Position numbers and translations under genes: made by a program
Assembly: GCF_001421325.1 (NCBI RefSeq)
Contig: NZ_LMJY01000001.1
Span: 193,501 to 257,500 of the forward strand
Reading direction: 5' to 3'
Length of the DNA: 64,000 nt
DNA from: Novosphingobium sp. Leaf2
GTDB lineage: Bacteria; Pseudomonadota; Alphaproteobacteria; Sphingomonadales; Sphingomonadaceae
Part shown: one piece after another, positions 1-7,616 of the stretch
Numbering within the stretch: position 1 is the stretch's first letter
Layout of the letters: each line of letters opens with the position of its first letter
Notes under the pieces: generated by a model
What the model was told of the DNA's origin: nothing
What the model saw: the letters and a program-made list of their open reading frames with translations, nothing else
The model's database searches: none

Positions 1-151
1 ACCGGTCGGCGACCTCGCGGGTGCAGGTGATATCGAGATCAAAGCCGAGCCAAGCAAACCAGAACCGCAGGCCCTTTGCCCGCCGGTTAAGGGAGCCGTG
101 GTAGATGGTGATGCGCTCGACTGCGGCGCGCGGGATGATGTTGGCAGGCAA
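1..151 (-). CDS. Unknown phage early protein, partial at left edge
   Basis: This reading frame is open from a TTG start at 151 to the window edge, giving 50 visible residues beginning LPANIIPRAAVERITIYHG. The frame has no ATG or GTG after its last upstream stop. The TTG is preceded at good distance by a GAGGGGGA ribosome-binding site, so TTG is the chosen start. It follows the Ogr-like gene by 64 bases on the same strand and probably belongs to the early leftward operon. I do not recognise the family; the visible part is rich in Arg and aromatic residues (RFWFAWLGF). Its C-terminus is outside the window. Confidence 0.55.
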   Translation of the reverse strand, partial: MPANIIPRAAVERITIYHGSLNRRAKGLRFWFAWLGFDLDITCTREVADR

Positions 152-215
152 AGCTTCCCCCTCGGCTGCAGCGCAGCCGTTTGAATTTCGGTAGTGTGTG
201 GTGGTCCGGTGGCCG

Positions 216-584
216 TCAGGCCGGGGCGAACATGCTCATCTGATCGTCTGGCCCATCGCGTTTAGGCGGCAGGACGTGGGGTATCTGATCTGCCGGGCAT
301 TGCGGCAGGTTCAGGTCAGGCCGGTCGATCAGGCCGGGGTTGAAGCTGTGCACGAACACGATCTCGGACATGAACGTGTGCCCGCAGCCGGTGTTGGTGC
401 AGTGCGCGTGCAAGTGCTTGACCGTCACCGTCACGCGGGTGCTGCGGCGGATGAAAGCCGGCGCTTCGCACTTTGGGCAGGTGATCAGCGCGCTATCCTT
501 TGACAGCGCGCCGCCGGACCGCAGGCGAAAATCAAGCGGGGCGTGGATCAATGGACCGCCGCGCAGTATTCCTTCACCACTCAT
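216..584 (-). CDS. ogr: Ogr/Delta-like zinc-finger late transcription activator
   Basis: This 122-residue protein carries the Ogr/Delta signature at about residues 36-80: CPKCEAPAFIRRS, then CTNTGC, then GHTF and an aromatic/basic segment. The four cysteines (CPxC and CxNxxC) match the single zinc-binding module of P2 Ogr, P4 Delta and relatives. Those proteins bind late promoters and recruit host RNA polymerase through the alpha subunit. The N-terminal 30 residues and the C-terminal tail rich in Pro and Asp are extra; P2 Ogr is only 72 residues. The start codon overlaps the stop of the CII-like gene (ATGA), so it is translated as part of the early operon. In P2, ogr instead lies behind gene D in the late cluster. 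Confidence 0.85.
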   Translation of the reverse strand: MSGEGILRGGPLIHAPLDFRLRSGGALSKDSALITCPKCEAPAFIRRSTRVTVTVKHLHAHCTNTGCGHTFMSEIVFVHSFNPGLIDRPDLNLPQCPADQIPHVLPPKRDGPDDQMSMFAPA

Positions 585-1042
585 TGCCGTTGTCCCTCCG
601 CTTCCTTCTTGTCCAGCGCGGCCAGGCCATCGGTGAGGCTTTCAATCGCTTCGTGGACTTCCTGCCGGGCACGGCGGCGCAGGCGCGCGTCGGACGAGCT
701 GCTGGCGGTGATCAACGCTGCTACCGCCTCGCCGCCTTCCTTGGCCACCTTGCCCGCGACAGCGGCCAGGCTGTGATCCGCACCGTCACGCCCGGCAATG
801 TCCAGGCGCAGGGCGTGGAGCCGGTGGAACGGGGCATGATCGCCGCCGTGGTCCATGAAGGCGCGATCAAGGCGCTCGGCATCGATCAGCCGGATTTCCT
901 TTTCGCAGTCCGGGTCGGACCAGTATCGAACCGTGCGTTCGGAGGTAACACCGCAGATGGCGGCGCAGCGATCCCACCCGATGCGCGCGGCAATCCGGGT
1001 CAAGGTCCATTCGTATGTGAGGGGTTCGCGCACCTTGGTCAC
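581..1042 (-). CDS. Phage CII-like helix-turn-helix regulatory protein
   Basis: The 153-residue product starts at a GTG (VTKVREPLTYEWT) that overlaps the stop of the Cro-like gene by four bases (GTGA). The frame is open further upstream, but that part lies in the shadow of the Cro-like gene. Residues 10-60 (ARIGWDRCAAICGVTSERTV, then RYWSDP) resemble the HTH of phage CII/CP76-type regulators, with the typical RTVRYWSDP turn. The C-terminal half is acidic, helical and rich in Ala and Arg. By position, second in the early operon between Cro-like and Ogr-like genes, it should take part in the lysis/lysogeny decision or control of replication genes. The family call is from pattern only. Confidence 0.65.
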   Translation of the reverse strand: MTKVREPLTYEWTLTRIAARIGWDRCAAICGVTSERTVRYWSDPDCEKEIRLIDAERLDRAFMDHGGDHAPFHRLHALRLDIAGRDGADHSLAAVAGKVAKEGGEAVAALITASSSSDARLRRRARQEVHEAIESLTDGLAALDKKEAEGQRQ

Positions 1043-1383
1043 GCCCGCGCTCCGTTCAAAATCTGGCGGCGATTGACCGCGACCGGTGCTGCCCGCCCGT
1101 CTATCCCGTTGCGACGCGAACCGGCGCAGTGATCGACGCCGGACCAGCGTGAGGACGCCTCGGGCATTTCGACAGGGTAGATATCGGGGCGCAAATGATG
1201 ACGAGAAACGCCGGTCGCGGCTTCCACGCGCAACACATATTCGGCGGGGATGCGCTTGGAGCTTTGCACCCACTTCCAGACGGCGGGCTGACCGACACCG
1301 CAAATCCGCGCGAGCGCGGATTGCGATCCCGCGATTTCAACGGCTTCCGAAAGGGCTTCGTAGGGGGTTGGTGCGCTGGACAT
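1039..1383 (-). CDS. Cro/YdaS-like repressor
   Basis: A 114-residue protein with an N-terminal HTH of the YdaS/Cro type: residues 15-60 include AGSQSALARICGVGQPAVW, a KRIPAEY segment and GVSRHHLRPDIYP, which are hallmarks of YdaS-family antitoxin/Cro-like proteins. Residues 75-114 are low-complexity and basic. It is divergent from the CI-type repressor gene and separated from it by a short operator region, the normal arrangement of cro and cI. It should repress repressor synthesis and its own operon. No Shine-Dalgarno lies before the ATG, and a TATAGA box ends only 7 bases upstream of it, so the message may be leaderless. Confidence 0.8.
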   Translation of the reverse strand: MSSAPTPYEALSEAVEIAGSQSALARICGVGQPAVWKWVQSSKRIPAEYVLRVEAATGVSRHHLRPDIYPVEMPEASSRWSGVDHCAGSRRNGIDGRAAPVAVNRRQILNGARA

Positions 1384-1390
1384 AGGCGCA

Positions 1391-1418
1391 TCTATAACAA
1401 CGTCTATTCCCTAGGCAA
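1391..1418 (-). promoter_or_regulatory. Early leftward promoter (candidate)
   Basis: On the minus strand TTGCCT (1418-1413) and TATAGA (1396-1391) are separated by 16 bases. Transcription would start at or next to the A of the Cro-like ATG at 1383. The operator palindrome at 1404-1421 covers the -35 box and spacer, so a repressor bound there would block it. The assignment is by consensus match only. Confidence 0.5.
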
Positions 1419-1457
1419 TAGATAAATTGAACTATCATCCTATTCCAATGGTTATAG
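1404..1457. promoter_or_regulatory. Paired CI/Cro operators
   Basis: Two 18-base sites of the same format lie 36 bases apart: CTATTCCCTAGGCAATAG at 1404-1421 (a 16/18 palindrome) and CTATTCCAATGGTTATAG at 1440-1457. They share CTATTCC, a central GG and ATAG. They lie between the divergent cro-like and cI-like genes, as expected for repressor operators. The second site covers an upstream in-frame ATG at 1448, which supports the later ATG at 1469 as the repressor start. Confidence 0.55.
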
Positions 1458-1468
1458 GGTCGAGTGCG

Positions 1469-2128
1469 ATGACGCTCGGCGCACGGATCAAAGAACGGCT
1501 TGAAGCAAAATGCCTGTCGCAGGCCGAATTGGCGCGGCGCGTGGGAGTGTCACAGCCCAGTATCAATCATCTCATCAAGCGCGGGGCGGGGGGATCATCT
1601 CATCTCCACAAGATCGCAGCGGTGCTTGAAACGACCCCGGCTTATCTTTCCGGCGAAACTGACGATGCCAGCGAAGGATATGTCCCGGTTCCCTCTACGG
1701 AACTGATCGCGGCAGAGCTGGGGCTGGTGCCTGTGCGGGAGCTGGATCTGAATTTCGGGATGGGAGCCACGTTTCTGGATGTGCCGGTGACGGAAAACGT
1801 CCGGCATTTTCCTATCGAGTTCCTGCGCCTTTACACCCGCGCCGCCCCGGACCAGCTGTTCTTCGCCCAGGGCATGGGCGATTCCATGGAGCCGACGATG
1901 CGCGATCAGGACCTGCTGCTGGTCGACTGCTCGCAGACATCCATCAAGCTTGCCGATAAAATCTGGGCGATCAGCTACGCCGGTTTCGGCTCCATCAAGC
2001 GTCTGCGACCCCTGCCGAACGGCGGGGTGGAGATGCTGTCCGACAATCCGCACGTGCCAAACGCCGTTGCGTATGACGGTGAAATGCACGTGATTGGCCG
2101 TGTGGTGGCGATCGTCAGGAAGATGTGA
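1469..2128 (+). CDS. cI: CI-like phage repressor with LexA-type S24 domain
   Basis: This 219-residue repressor has an N-terminal XRE helix-turn-helix at about residues 2-50 (SQAELARRVGVSQPSINHLI). A linker follows, then a C-terminal S24/LexA-like autopeptidase fold at about residues 125-210 with GDSMEPTMRDQDLLLVD, the serine nucleophile region. The lysine of the Ser-Lys dyad is probably in the GFGSIKRL segment. The start MTLGARIK was chosen because the region upstream (starts at 1427 and 1448) overlaps an operator-like site and is not HTH-like. The product should maintain lysogeny and be cleaved on SOS induction, as in lambda CI; cleavage is inferred from the domain. Confidence 0.88.
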   Translation: MTLGARIKERLEAKCLSQAELARRVGVSQPSINHLIKRGAGGSSHLHKIAAVLETTPAYLSGETDDASEGYVPVPSTELIAAELGLVPVRELDLNFGMGATFLDVPVTENVRHFPIEFLRLYTRAAPDQLFFAQGMGDSMEPTMRDQDLLLVDCSQTSIKLADKIWAISYAGFGSIKRLRPLPNGGVEMLSDNPHVPNAVAYDGEMHVIGRVVAIVRKM

Positions 2129-2162
2129 ACCGGCGGGACGTGGGCAGCGTTCGGCAGGTTCG

Positions 2163-2816
2163 ATGAACGGGGGAAGTTTGTTGCCTAAAAAGCCGAGGTC
2201 GAACGAAATCGCATGTCCGCGATGCAAGGAGCCTATCTCTATCAGTGCCGAGATATGCCCGTATTGCCGTACGGAATTTACCCGCGAGGAAGTTGCAAAC
2301 CGAAAAAAGGAGCACTGGCAGAATATTCTGGGCGGCTGCATTTTGTTGATCGTGCTGCTCTGCGCCGTGACTTATTGTTCGGGTAAATCTGAAAACCTTA
2401 CTGAGGCCGATGACGCCAATCTTACAGCTGAGCTGAAGGCAGCGCGATACCCAACAGGGAAGTCAGAAGCCGCAAGCGCTAAAGTCGAAGCGCCAGCTAA
2501 CAGCCTGACCGGTCCGCAGAACAATGCCGCCAGATCCGCAGCAGAGTATCTCGATACGGGCGCTTTTTCGCGCGATGGCCTCATTCACCAGCTCTCGTCA
2601 GAGTATGGCGCCGGGTTCGATGTATCTGATGCGACCGTCGCAGTTGATAGTCTAAATGTTGACTGGAACCAGCAAGCTGAAAAGTCTGCGAGGTCATACC
2701 TCGAAATGTCGGGCTTTTCCTGCAGCGGGTTAATTCAACAACTGTCATCAGACCATGGGGCGCAATTCACCAAGAGCCAGGCAACTTACGGTGCGCAGCA
2801 AGCCGGGGCCTGTTGA
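2163..2816 (+). CDS. Zinc-ribbon membrane protein with two Ltp repeats; superinfection-exclusion candidate
   Basis: The roughly 217-residue product has three parts. Residues 15-45 form a zinc ribbon (IACPRCKEPISIS, then ICPYCRTEF). Residues 57-75 form one transmembrane helix (NILGGCILLIVLLCAVTY). After a low-complexity linker, residues 120-200 hold two tandem Ltp repeats, AARSAAEYLDTGAFSRDGLI and SARSYLEMSGFSCSGLIQQL, each followed by a helix pair. Ltp repeats are known from surface lipoproteins of Gram-positive bacteria and phage TP-J34, where Ltp blocks DNA injection by other phages. The gene lies directly behind the repressor on the same strand, where lysogenic-conversion genes are common. 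TTG codons at 2178/2181 with a GGGGGAAG sequence upstream are alternative starts. Confidence 0.7.
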   Translation: MNGGSLLPKKPRSNEIACPRCKEPISISAEICPYCRTEFTREEVANRKKEHWQNILGGCILLIVLLCAVTYCSGKSENLTEADDANLTAELKAARYPTGKSEAASAKVEAPANSLTGPQNNAARSAAEYLDTGAFSRDGLIHQLSSEYGAGFDVSDATVAVDSLNVDWNQQAEKSARSYLEMSGFSCSGLIQQLSSDHGAQFTKSQATYGAQQAGAC

Positions 2817-2821
2817 GCGTA

Positions 2822-3817
2822 TCAAGCGCTCTCCAGCGAAATCCGCTGCTTGAGCCCGGCGCTGCCGTGGGTGGTGTCGATCGAGACCACCAGCCACTTG
2901 ATCGCATCGATCCTGCTGTTCCATCCTGACAGGGTGACCGGCAGGTTGTTCTGCAGGCGCGGATCGGCCACGGCCAGTTCGTATTCGAACTGATAGGCCC
3001 CGCGCTGGCGCTTGGCTGCTTCCGCTTCGGTCGCCTGTTTCGCGTCCGCCTCGCTGGGGTAGCTGCGTTTCAGGCGCTTGGCCTTTTTCCCGCCGGTGGA
3101 GACCGTCTTGCGCTCTCCGCTGTCCTGATCGTGCCAGGTTGCTTCCGCGCCATCGTAATCGTCGCGCTGGGCGCGGGTGAAGCGCCAGGACCAGCCATCG
3201 CGCTTAGTCAGGGTGATCGCGGCCAGTGCCTTGCCGCTGGCGGTGGTGGCGCTGCCCACCGGCATGAAAATCAGCTGGCGGTCCTTCCATGTGGCGACCG
3301 CATCATAACGGCTGCCCAGGTCCTTGACCAAGGCCATGTCGCTTTTGCCCTGCTGATCAAGCGTGGCGACGGGCTTGCCGGCCAGATCGGGATGCACCTG
3401 CGCGGTGATGCCATTGCGCCCGGCGACGGTTTCAAGGATCGCGCCCACGGTGGTGTCCTGCCACACCTGCGTGCGCCGCTTGCGATAATCGCCGTTCAGG
3501 TCTGCCGAGCGGGCAGTGATCTGGATCTGATCGGGCGGGCCGGTCATCTCCACTTCGTCCACGGTGAAGCGGCCCTTGTCGACCAGGCCAAGCGGCACGT
3601 CGGCGCCGGACGTCCAGCCCAGCGCCAGCGCGATGACCTTGCCGGGTTCGGGCATCTCCAGCTTGCCGTCCGCGTTCTGCAAGGTGAGGGACAGTTCGTC
3701 CGCCTCGCCGCCGCGCTTTTCGGACAGCGACAGTTCGACAAACCGGGGGTTGATCCTGTCCGCCAGATCCACGCCATCGAGCGTAAGGCGAAGGCCGGCG
3801 ATGTTCGCGTCCGCCAT
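2822..3817 (-). CDS. D: Tail hub protein gpD (late control gene D family)
   Basis: This 331-residue protein matches the late control D family: N-terminal LRLTLDGVDLADRINPRF, a GWTSG and DVPLGLVDKGRFTVDEVEM beta region, and a middle segment with LDQQGKSDMALVKDLGSRYD. The C-terminal part is NNLPVTLSGWNSRIDAIKW. In P2, gpD forms the trimeric hub under the tail tube and above spike V. The gene is last in the minus-strand late operon and ends six bases from the convergent Ltp gene, with no clear T-rich terminator between them. Its ATG overlaps the terminal codon of gene U by one base, so the two are translationally coupled. Confidence 0.92.
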   Translation of the reverse strand: MADANIAGLRLTLDGVDLADRINPRFVELSLSEKRGGEADELSLTLQNADGKLEMPEPGKVIALALGWTSGADVPLGLVDKGRFTVDEVEMTGPPDQIQITARSADLNGDYRKRRTQVWQDTTVGAILETVAGRNGITAQVHPDLAGKPVATLDQQGKSDMALVKDLGSRYDAVATWKDRQLIFMPVGSATTASGKALAAITLTKRDGWSWRFTRAQRDDYDGAEATWHDQDSGERKTVSTGGKKAKRLKRSYPSEADAKQATEAEAAKRQRGAYQFEYELAVADPRLQNNLPVTLSGWNSRIDAIKWLVVSIDTTHGSAGLKQRISLESA

Positions 3818-4221
3818 CAGTCCACCCGCGTCAGTTTGATCTGGAATTCCACGGCGCGCGGGATCCCGCCGGCCAGCACCATGCGATGGCCGGTATCCAG
3901 CTGGTCAATCCGAAAATGGCCCAGCACCCGCCCGGTGCCATCCACCAGCGGCCAGTTGCCGCCTGTGTCCGCCATTTCCACCAGGCGATCGAGCGCGCTG
4001 TAGCTGCCCGCGATTTCGGGCACCAAGACACCGGCGAGCGTGATGGTATCTTCGCCGGGGCCGACGAACTGCGTGGCTGGCCGGGCCATGTGGCGATCGG
4101 TGCCTTCATGGCGCCAAGCCTGGCTGCGCTGGAGATCGGCGTAGGCGGCAGTGTCCATCCCGAACAGGAACATGCCGAGCGTGAGCAGCTGGGCGGGCGA
4201 CATCATGGGAAGCGAGGCCAT
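3817..4221 (-). CDS. U: Tail terminator-type protein gpU
   Basis: A 134-residue protein of the P2 gpU family. Characteristic segments are LLTLGMFLFGMDTAAYADLQ at the start, QFVGPGEDTITLAGVLVPEI in the middle and WPLVDGTGRVLGHFRIDQLD near the end. In P2 and lambda-like tails U-type proteins cap or complete the tail. It is placed between tape measure T and hub D exactly as in P2 and overlaps both by a base, indicating coupled translation. Confidence 0.9.
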   Translation of the reverse strand: MASLPMMSPAQLLTLGMFLFGMDTAAYADLQRSQAWRHEGTDRHMARPATQFVGPGEDTITLAGVLVPEIAGSYSALDRLVEMADTGGNWPLVDGTGRVLGHFRIDQLDTGHRMVLAGGIPRAVEFQIKLTRVD

Positions 4222-6455
4222 CAGCGATCCTCGTATTCTGAGCGGCGCTTCTTCTTTTTGCGGCGCTCAATAGTTTCGATGATACGATCGGCAAATGCTT
4301 CCGCGCTTTCGCCCGGCTGCTGCTTGATGTGGAGGTGGTAGGTATCACCAGCGCCCACGCCGCCGTTCGATCCGGGCCGCGCCGCCGACTGCATTGGGGT
4401 GAGCGACATCACGCCCGCCGCCGCCACGCCGCTGGCCATCCGTCCGATCGCGCGCACCGGGCCATGCCGGTTGCGATCGATGCCGCGTTCTAGGCCGGCG
4501 GTCAGGTGTCCGCCCATCGCCATGAACAGGCGGGACGGCGACTTGATACCGAAATACTTCTTGAAGGCAGCAACGCCGTTCTTCGCCACTTCGATCAGCT
4601 TGTTGGCCAGCGCCATCGGGTTGATCATCAGCAGCAGGCCGCTCATCATCATCGAGCCGATGTTCCTGAGCCAATCGGGCAGGCCGCCGATCGTCTTTTT
4701 CACCCATGCGACGCCGCCCCAGAACGCGGCCTTGATCTTATCCCAATGGGTATAGATCAGGTATGCGGCGCCCGCGAGCGCGGCGACGATCAATGTAATG
4801 ACCAGCACGATCGGATTGGCCATCATCATCATGCCCGCCTGCATCACGCCGCGCGCAAGGAACATGGCAGCGATGCGGATCATCCCGAAGCCCCGGCTCA
4901 ACATGCCGCCAGCACGGATGCCGATGTTGGCAAAGCGACCCAGCAGGATCCCGAACTTCGAGACACCGTCCACTTTGCGGAAAAACGGGATAACGCGCGC
5001 GAGCGGCCCGAGAATGCCGCCGAGCGCGAACTGGGCAGCGCCGAGACCGATCTTCAATGTGATCAGCGCCGCCACGCTTTTCATGAGGGCACCGGCCAGC
5101 TGAGGGTTGGCTTGCGCCCAATCAGCAAATCGGCCGACCAGATGCGACACGTTGCCCATCACGTCCGTCATCACCGGCAGCAGCGTGGTGCCCAGCACGA
5201 TCGCCAGGCGGGAGGCGCTGCCCATGAACGTGCGCCATTGGACGGTGGCATCGCGAGCCGCCCGCTGGCCGAAGGCTTTGTCCACCGTGCCGCCTGACCG
5301 CATCGCCTGCTGACGGATATCGCGGTATTCCTCCATGTTCTGGATCAGCGCGAGGATGCCCATGCGGGCCTGCTGGTCTTCGAACGCGAAGCCCAGCTTC
5401 TTCATGTCACCGCCGGTCGCCTTTTTGGTGATGAGCGATATGGCTTCGAGTGAGCTGTAGCCTTCATCGGTAAACTTCTTCATCGCGGCAGGCAGGTCGA
5501 TCCCGAAGTTCTTCCTGAATGCGGCGATCGTGCCGGGTGCGTTGATCTTGCCCAACAGGTTCTGGATATTGTTGCCCGCTTCATCGGCACCGCCCGCCGT
5601 GTGCATAGCCACCTGAAGTGCAGCGGAAAGATCGGCGACGGCGGGCATGCCCTTTTCCCCCAGCGCCTGCATCTGCGCCGTGAGGGCAGGGAAATAGCGC
5701 GCCATGTCGCGCACTTCGAAGCCGCCCGCGTTGCCAGCTGCGGCCATGGCATCAAAAATTTGCGCCGTCTGGCTGCTGGCGACCTTGAGGTTGCTGATGG
5801 CTGCGAAGGCGGAGTCCGCCGCGTCGGGAAGTTCGACTTTGTACGCGGTCGCCAGGCGTCCGGCGGGACCGATAGCCTGGGTGGCGGCATCGAGGTTCAT
5901 GCCCTTGGATAGCAGCACGTCCAGCCCGGCGCGCATGTCCTCGGGCATCTGTTTTGCCGACGCCGACAGGGCGAGGATCTTGTTGGCGAAAAGATCGGTT
6001 TGCCGATTTGTGAGGCCGGTTTTCTGTTGGATATCCACCATGCCGGATGAGAAATCGCCTGCAGCCTTAACGGCGAGGATCAGCGGCGCTGCCATCGCTG
6101 CGCCTTGCATAACGTTGCTCTGGCCCTGCGACCGCAGTTCCTGCCCCCGGTTGAGCATCGCCTGACGATCAGCCGCGATCTCCAGCAACCGCCGCTGGCG
6201 AGCCAGCTGCTGGTTGGTGCCGGCGATCGAGCGTTCGAGCGCACGTTCGCGGTTGATCAGCTCGGTCATGTTGCCTGAGCCGGCCGCGATTGCACGACGC
6301 ACGCCGGCAAGCTCTCTCTCAAGCTTGCGCGATTCGCCAGTTAGCTGGCGTAGCGAAGTGGAACCGCGCCGGCCAAGGCCGACGATGTTGCGCAGCGCGC
6401 CGGACATCTTGTCCACGCCGAGGAAGTTCACCACCAGGGAGAGCTTGCTACTCAC
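4221..6455 (-). CDS. T: Tail tape measure protein gpT
   Basis: This 744-residue protein is by length and composition the tape measure. Residues 1-105 are a charged coiled coil (LTGESRKLERELAGVRRAI, then RERALERSIAGTNQQLARQR). Residues 115-410 form the TP901-type conserved domain (AAGDFSSGMVDIQQKTGLTN, MPEDMRAGLDVLLSKGMNLD). Several hydrophobic stretches around residues 440-600 may insert in the cell membrane at DNA ejection. It sets tail length and occupies the tail tube lumen. The start is GTG, overlapping the stop of the frameshifted E' extension (GTGA). The C-terminal end RKKKKRR is strongly basic. Confidence 0.93.
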   Translation of the reverse strand: MSSKLSLVVNFLGVDKMSGALRNIVGLGRRGSTSLRQLTGESRKLERELAGVRRAIAAGSGNMTELINRERALERSIAGTNQQLARQRRLLEIAADRQAMLNRGQELRSQGQSNVMQGAAMAAPLILAVKAAGDFSSGMVDIQQKTGLTNRQTDLFANKILALSASAKQMPEDMRAGLDVLLSKGMNLDAATQAIGPAGRLATAYKVELPDAADSAFAAISNLKVASSQTAQIFDAMAAAGNAGGFEVRDMARYFPALTAQMQALGEKGMPAVADLSAALQVAMHTAGGADEAGNNIQNLLGKINAPGTIAAFRKNFGIDLPAAMKKFTDEGYSSLEAISLITKKATGGDMKKLGFAFEDQQARMGILALIQNMEEYRDIRQQAMRSGGTVDKAFGQRAARDATVQWRTFMGSASRLAIVLGTTLLPVMTDVMGNVSHLVGRFADWAQANPQLAGALMKSVAALITLKIGLGAAQFALGGILGPLARVIPFFRKVDGVSKFGILLGRFANIGIRAGGMLSRGFGMIRIAAMFLARGVMQAGMMMMANPIVLVITLIVAALAGAAYLIYTHWDKIKAAFWGGVAWVKKTIGGLPDWLRNIGSMMMSGLLLMINPMALANKLIEVAKNGVAAFKKYFGIKSPSRLFMAMGGHLTAGLERGIDRNRHGPVRAIGRMASGVAAAGVMSLTPMQSAARPGSNGGVGAGDTYHLHIKQQPGESAEAFADRIIETIERRKKKKRRSEYEDR

Positions 6456-6945
6456 GATCCGCCCTCCTTGCTGGCGTGCATCCGGTTCCAGATGGCGATG
6501 GCGCGTTCACGCCAGTCCAGCAGGTCATCGATCGGCATTGCCGCCAGTTCGCTCAGCGGCCAGTGAAAGACCGCAGCGATTTCCGCGATCAGGTCGTTGG
6601 CCGATGCTGGGCCATCAGCGCCTCGATCGCGGCTTGCTCCGCCTTCGTCATAAAAAAACCGCGAATGGTGCCGCCGATCTCGGACAGGTCTTCCGGCTCA
6701 AGATCGTTCACTTCGTCGGCCAGCAGCGGCGGTTCCGAGATGCGCGGGATCAGGGTCAGCAGCGCGGTGACATCGGTGCTGATGATGTCCTGCAACGTCA
6801 GGTTGCGCAGCTCGCCGGCCTTGGGCTTGCGGATGGTCAGCTGCTCGATCGTGGTGCTGCCGCGCACGATGGGCGTGCCCAAGGTAACGGTGCTGAAGCG
6901 GTTGCGCGGTTCGGTGGCGGCGGCAATGTCGGATTGATCGGCCAT
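6452..6945 (-). CDS. E+E': Tail assembly chaperone gpE+E' (programmed -1 frameshift product)
   Basis: Gene E contains a run of seven T (minus strand, 6658-6652) in the zero-frame context GGT TTT TTT ATG. A -1 slip there opens a frame that runs to 6452. It adds about 65 residues including DLIAEIAAVFHWPLSELAAM and DDLLDWRERAIAIW, which is the conserved P2 gpE' sequence type. The total is about 164 residues. Such G/GT-type frameshifts, making a minor long chaperone next to a major short one, are conserved in long-tailed phages; the short and long forms guide tape-measure assembly. The extension stops exactly at the tape measure start (GTGA overlap). Confidence 0.85.
6589..6945 (-). CDS. E: Tail assembly protein gpE (short form)
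   Basis: The 118-residue zero-frame product (MADQSDIAAATEPRN to AQHRPTT) belongs to the phage tail assembly chaperone family related to P2 gpE and Mu gp41. Segments include TIEQLTIRKPKAGELRNLTL and a conserved DIISTDVTALLTLIPRIS region. It is the major form; ribosomes that slip at the T7 run about two-thirds along make the longer E+E' form. The gene lies between tail tube FII and tape measure T as in P2, and is separated from FII by a strong stem-loop. Confidence 0.87.
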   Translation of the reverse strand: MADQSDIAAATEPRNRFSTVTLGTPIVRGSTTIEQLTIRKPKAGELRNLTLQDIISTDVTALLTLIPRISEPPLLADEVNDLEPEDLSEIGGTIRGFFMTKAEQAAIEALMAQHRPTT

Positions 6946-6976
6946 GTGCGGGGCTCCAGTTGGGCGGGGCGGGTAA

Positions 6977-7015
6977 GGCCGGGGAGGGGGAGAAGATTGG
7001 CGATCCTCCCCGGCC
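6977..7015 (-). terminator. Stem-loop between FII and E
   Basis: A perfect 11-base inverted repeat, GGCCGGGGAGG (6977-6987) and CCTCCCCGGCC (7005-7015), encloses a 17-base loop in the 127-base gap after the tail tube gene. No T-run follows on the minus strand, so it is more likely an attenuator or an mRNA-protecting stem than a full terminator. Confidence 0.5.
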
Positions 7016-7072
7016 AGCCATCCAGGCAGCGCCCCGCAACAGGACTGCCCGATGGATCTGCAACGAAGTGGA

Positions 7073-7582
7073 TCAGCTCAGCAGGATCGCCATGATCTCG
7101 GCGTAGCGATCGATGCCGTCGACGATGAAAACGCCGTTGAGCATGTCGATCTCGACCTCGACCACGCCATCGACGACGCGGCGGTAGTAGGCGACGGGGA
7201 CGGTGTATTTGTGTTCCGTCCCTTCGCCCGGCTTGCCCTTGCCGAGGTCGATTTCGGAGAACCGGCCACCTAGGTAGATTTCCACCGCCTGGGCGGCGCT
7301 GCCATCGTCCGCACGGTAGGCAGCGACAAGGCGCAGCTGCACGCCATCGATCGCGGTGGTGCCGAACTTGCGGATGAGCGCAGCGGTGTGACCACCCATC
7401 GTGAGCGTGGCTTCCTGCGCTTCCAGCCCCATGTCCTGCTTGACCGGGCCCAGCATGCCGCCGCCCCGCCAATCATCGGTGGCGATGGCGAGCTTGGGCT
7501 CTTCAAATTCCCCGATATCGCCGAGGAAACCCTGCCCATCGGCGTAGGCGTTGATGTTTACGAGCTTGCGCGGCATGCCCAT
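7073..7582 (-). CDS. FII: Major tail tube protein gpFII
   Basis: A 169-residue protein of the P2 tail tube family. It starts with the typical MGMPRKLVNINAYADG and continues with KLAIATDDWRGGGMLGPVKQ, an acidic/beta core (EATLTMGGHTAALIRKFG) and a C-terminal VEIDMLNGVFIVDGIDRYAE. Stacked hexamers form the inner tail tube around which sheath FI contracts. It follows FI by 34 bases, and an 11-bp stem-loop follows its stop, perhaps to support high expression relative to E and T. Confidence 0.93.
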   Translation of the reverse strand: MGMPRKLVNINAYADGQGFLGDIGEFEEPKLAIATDDWRGGGMLGPVKQDMGLEAQEATLTMGGHTAALIRKFGTTAIDGVQLRLVAAYRADDGSAAQAVEIYLGGRFSEIDLGKGKPGEGTEHKYTVPVAYYRRVVDGVVEVEIDMLNGVFIVDGIDRYAEIMAILLS

Positions 7583-7616
7583 GGCCGGATCCTTTCAGGA
7601 AAGAGGGTGCTGCGGA

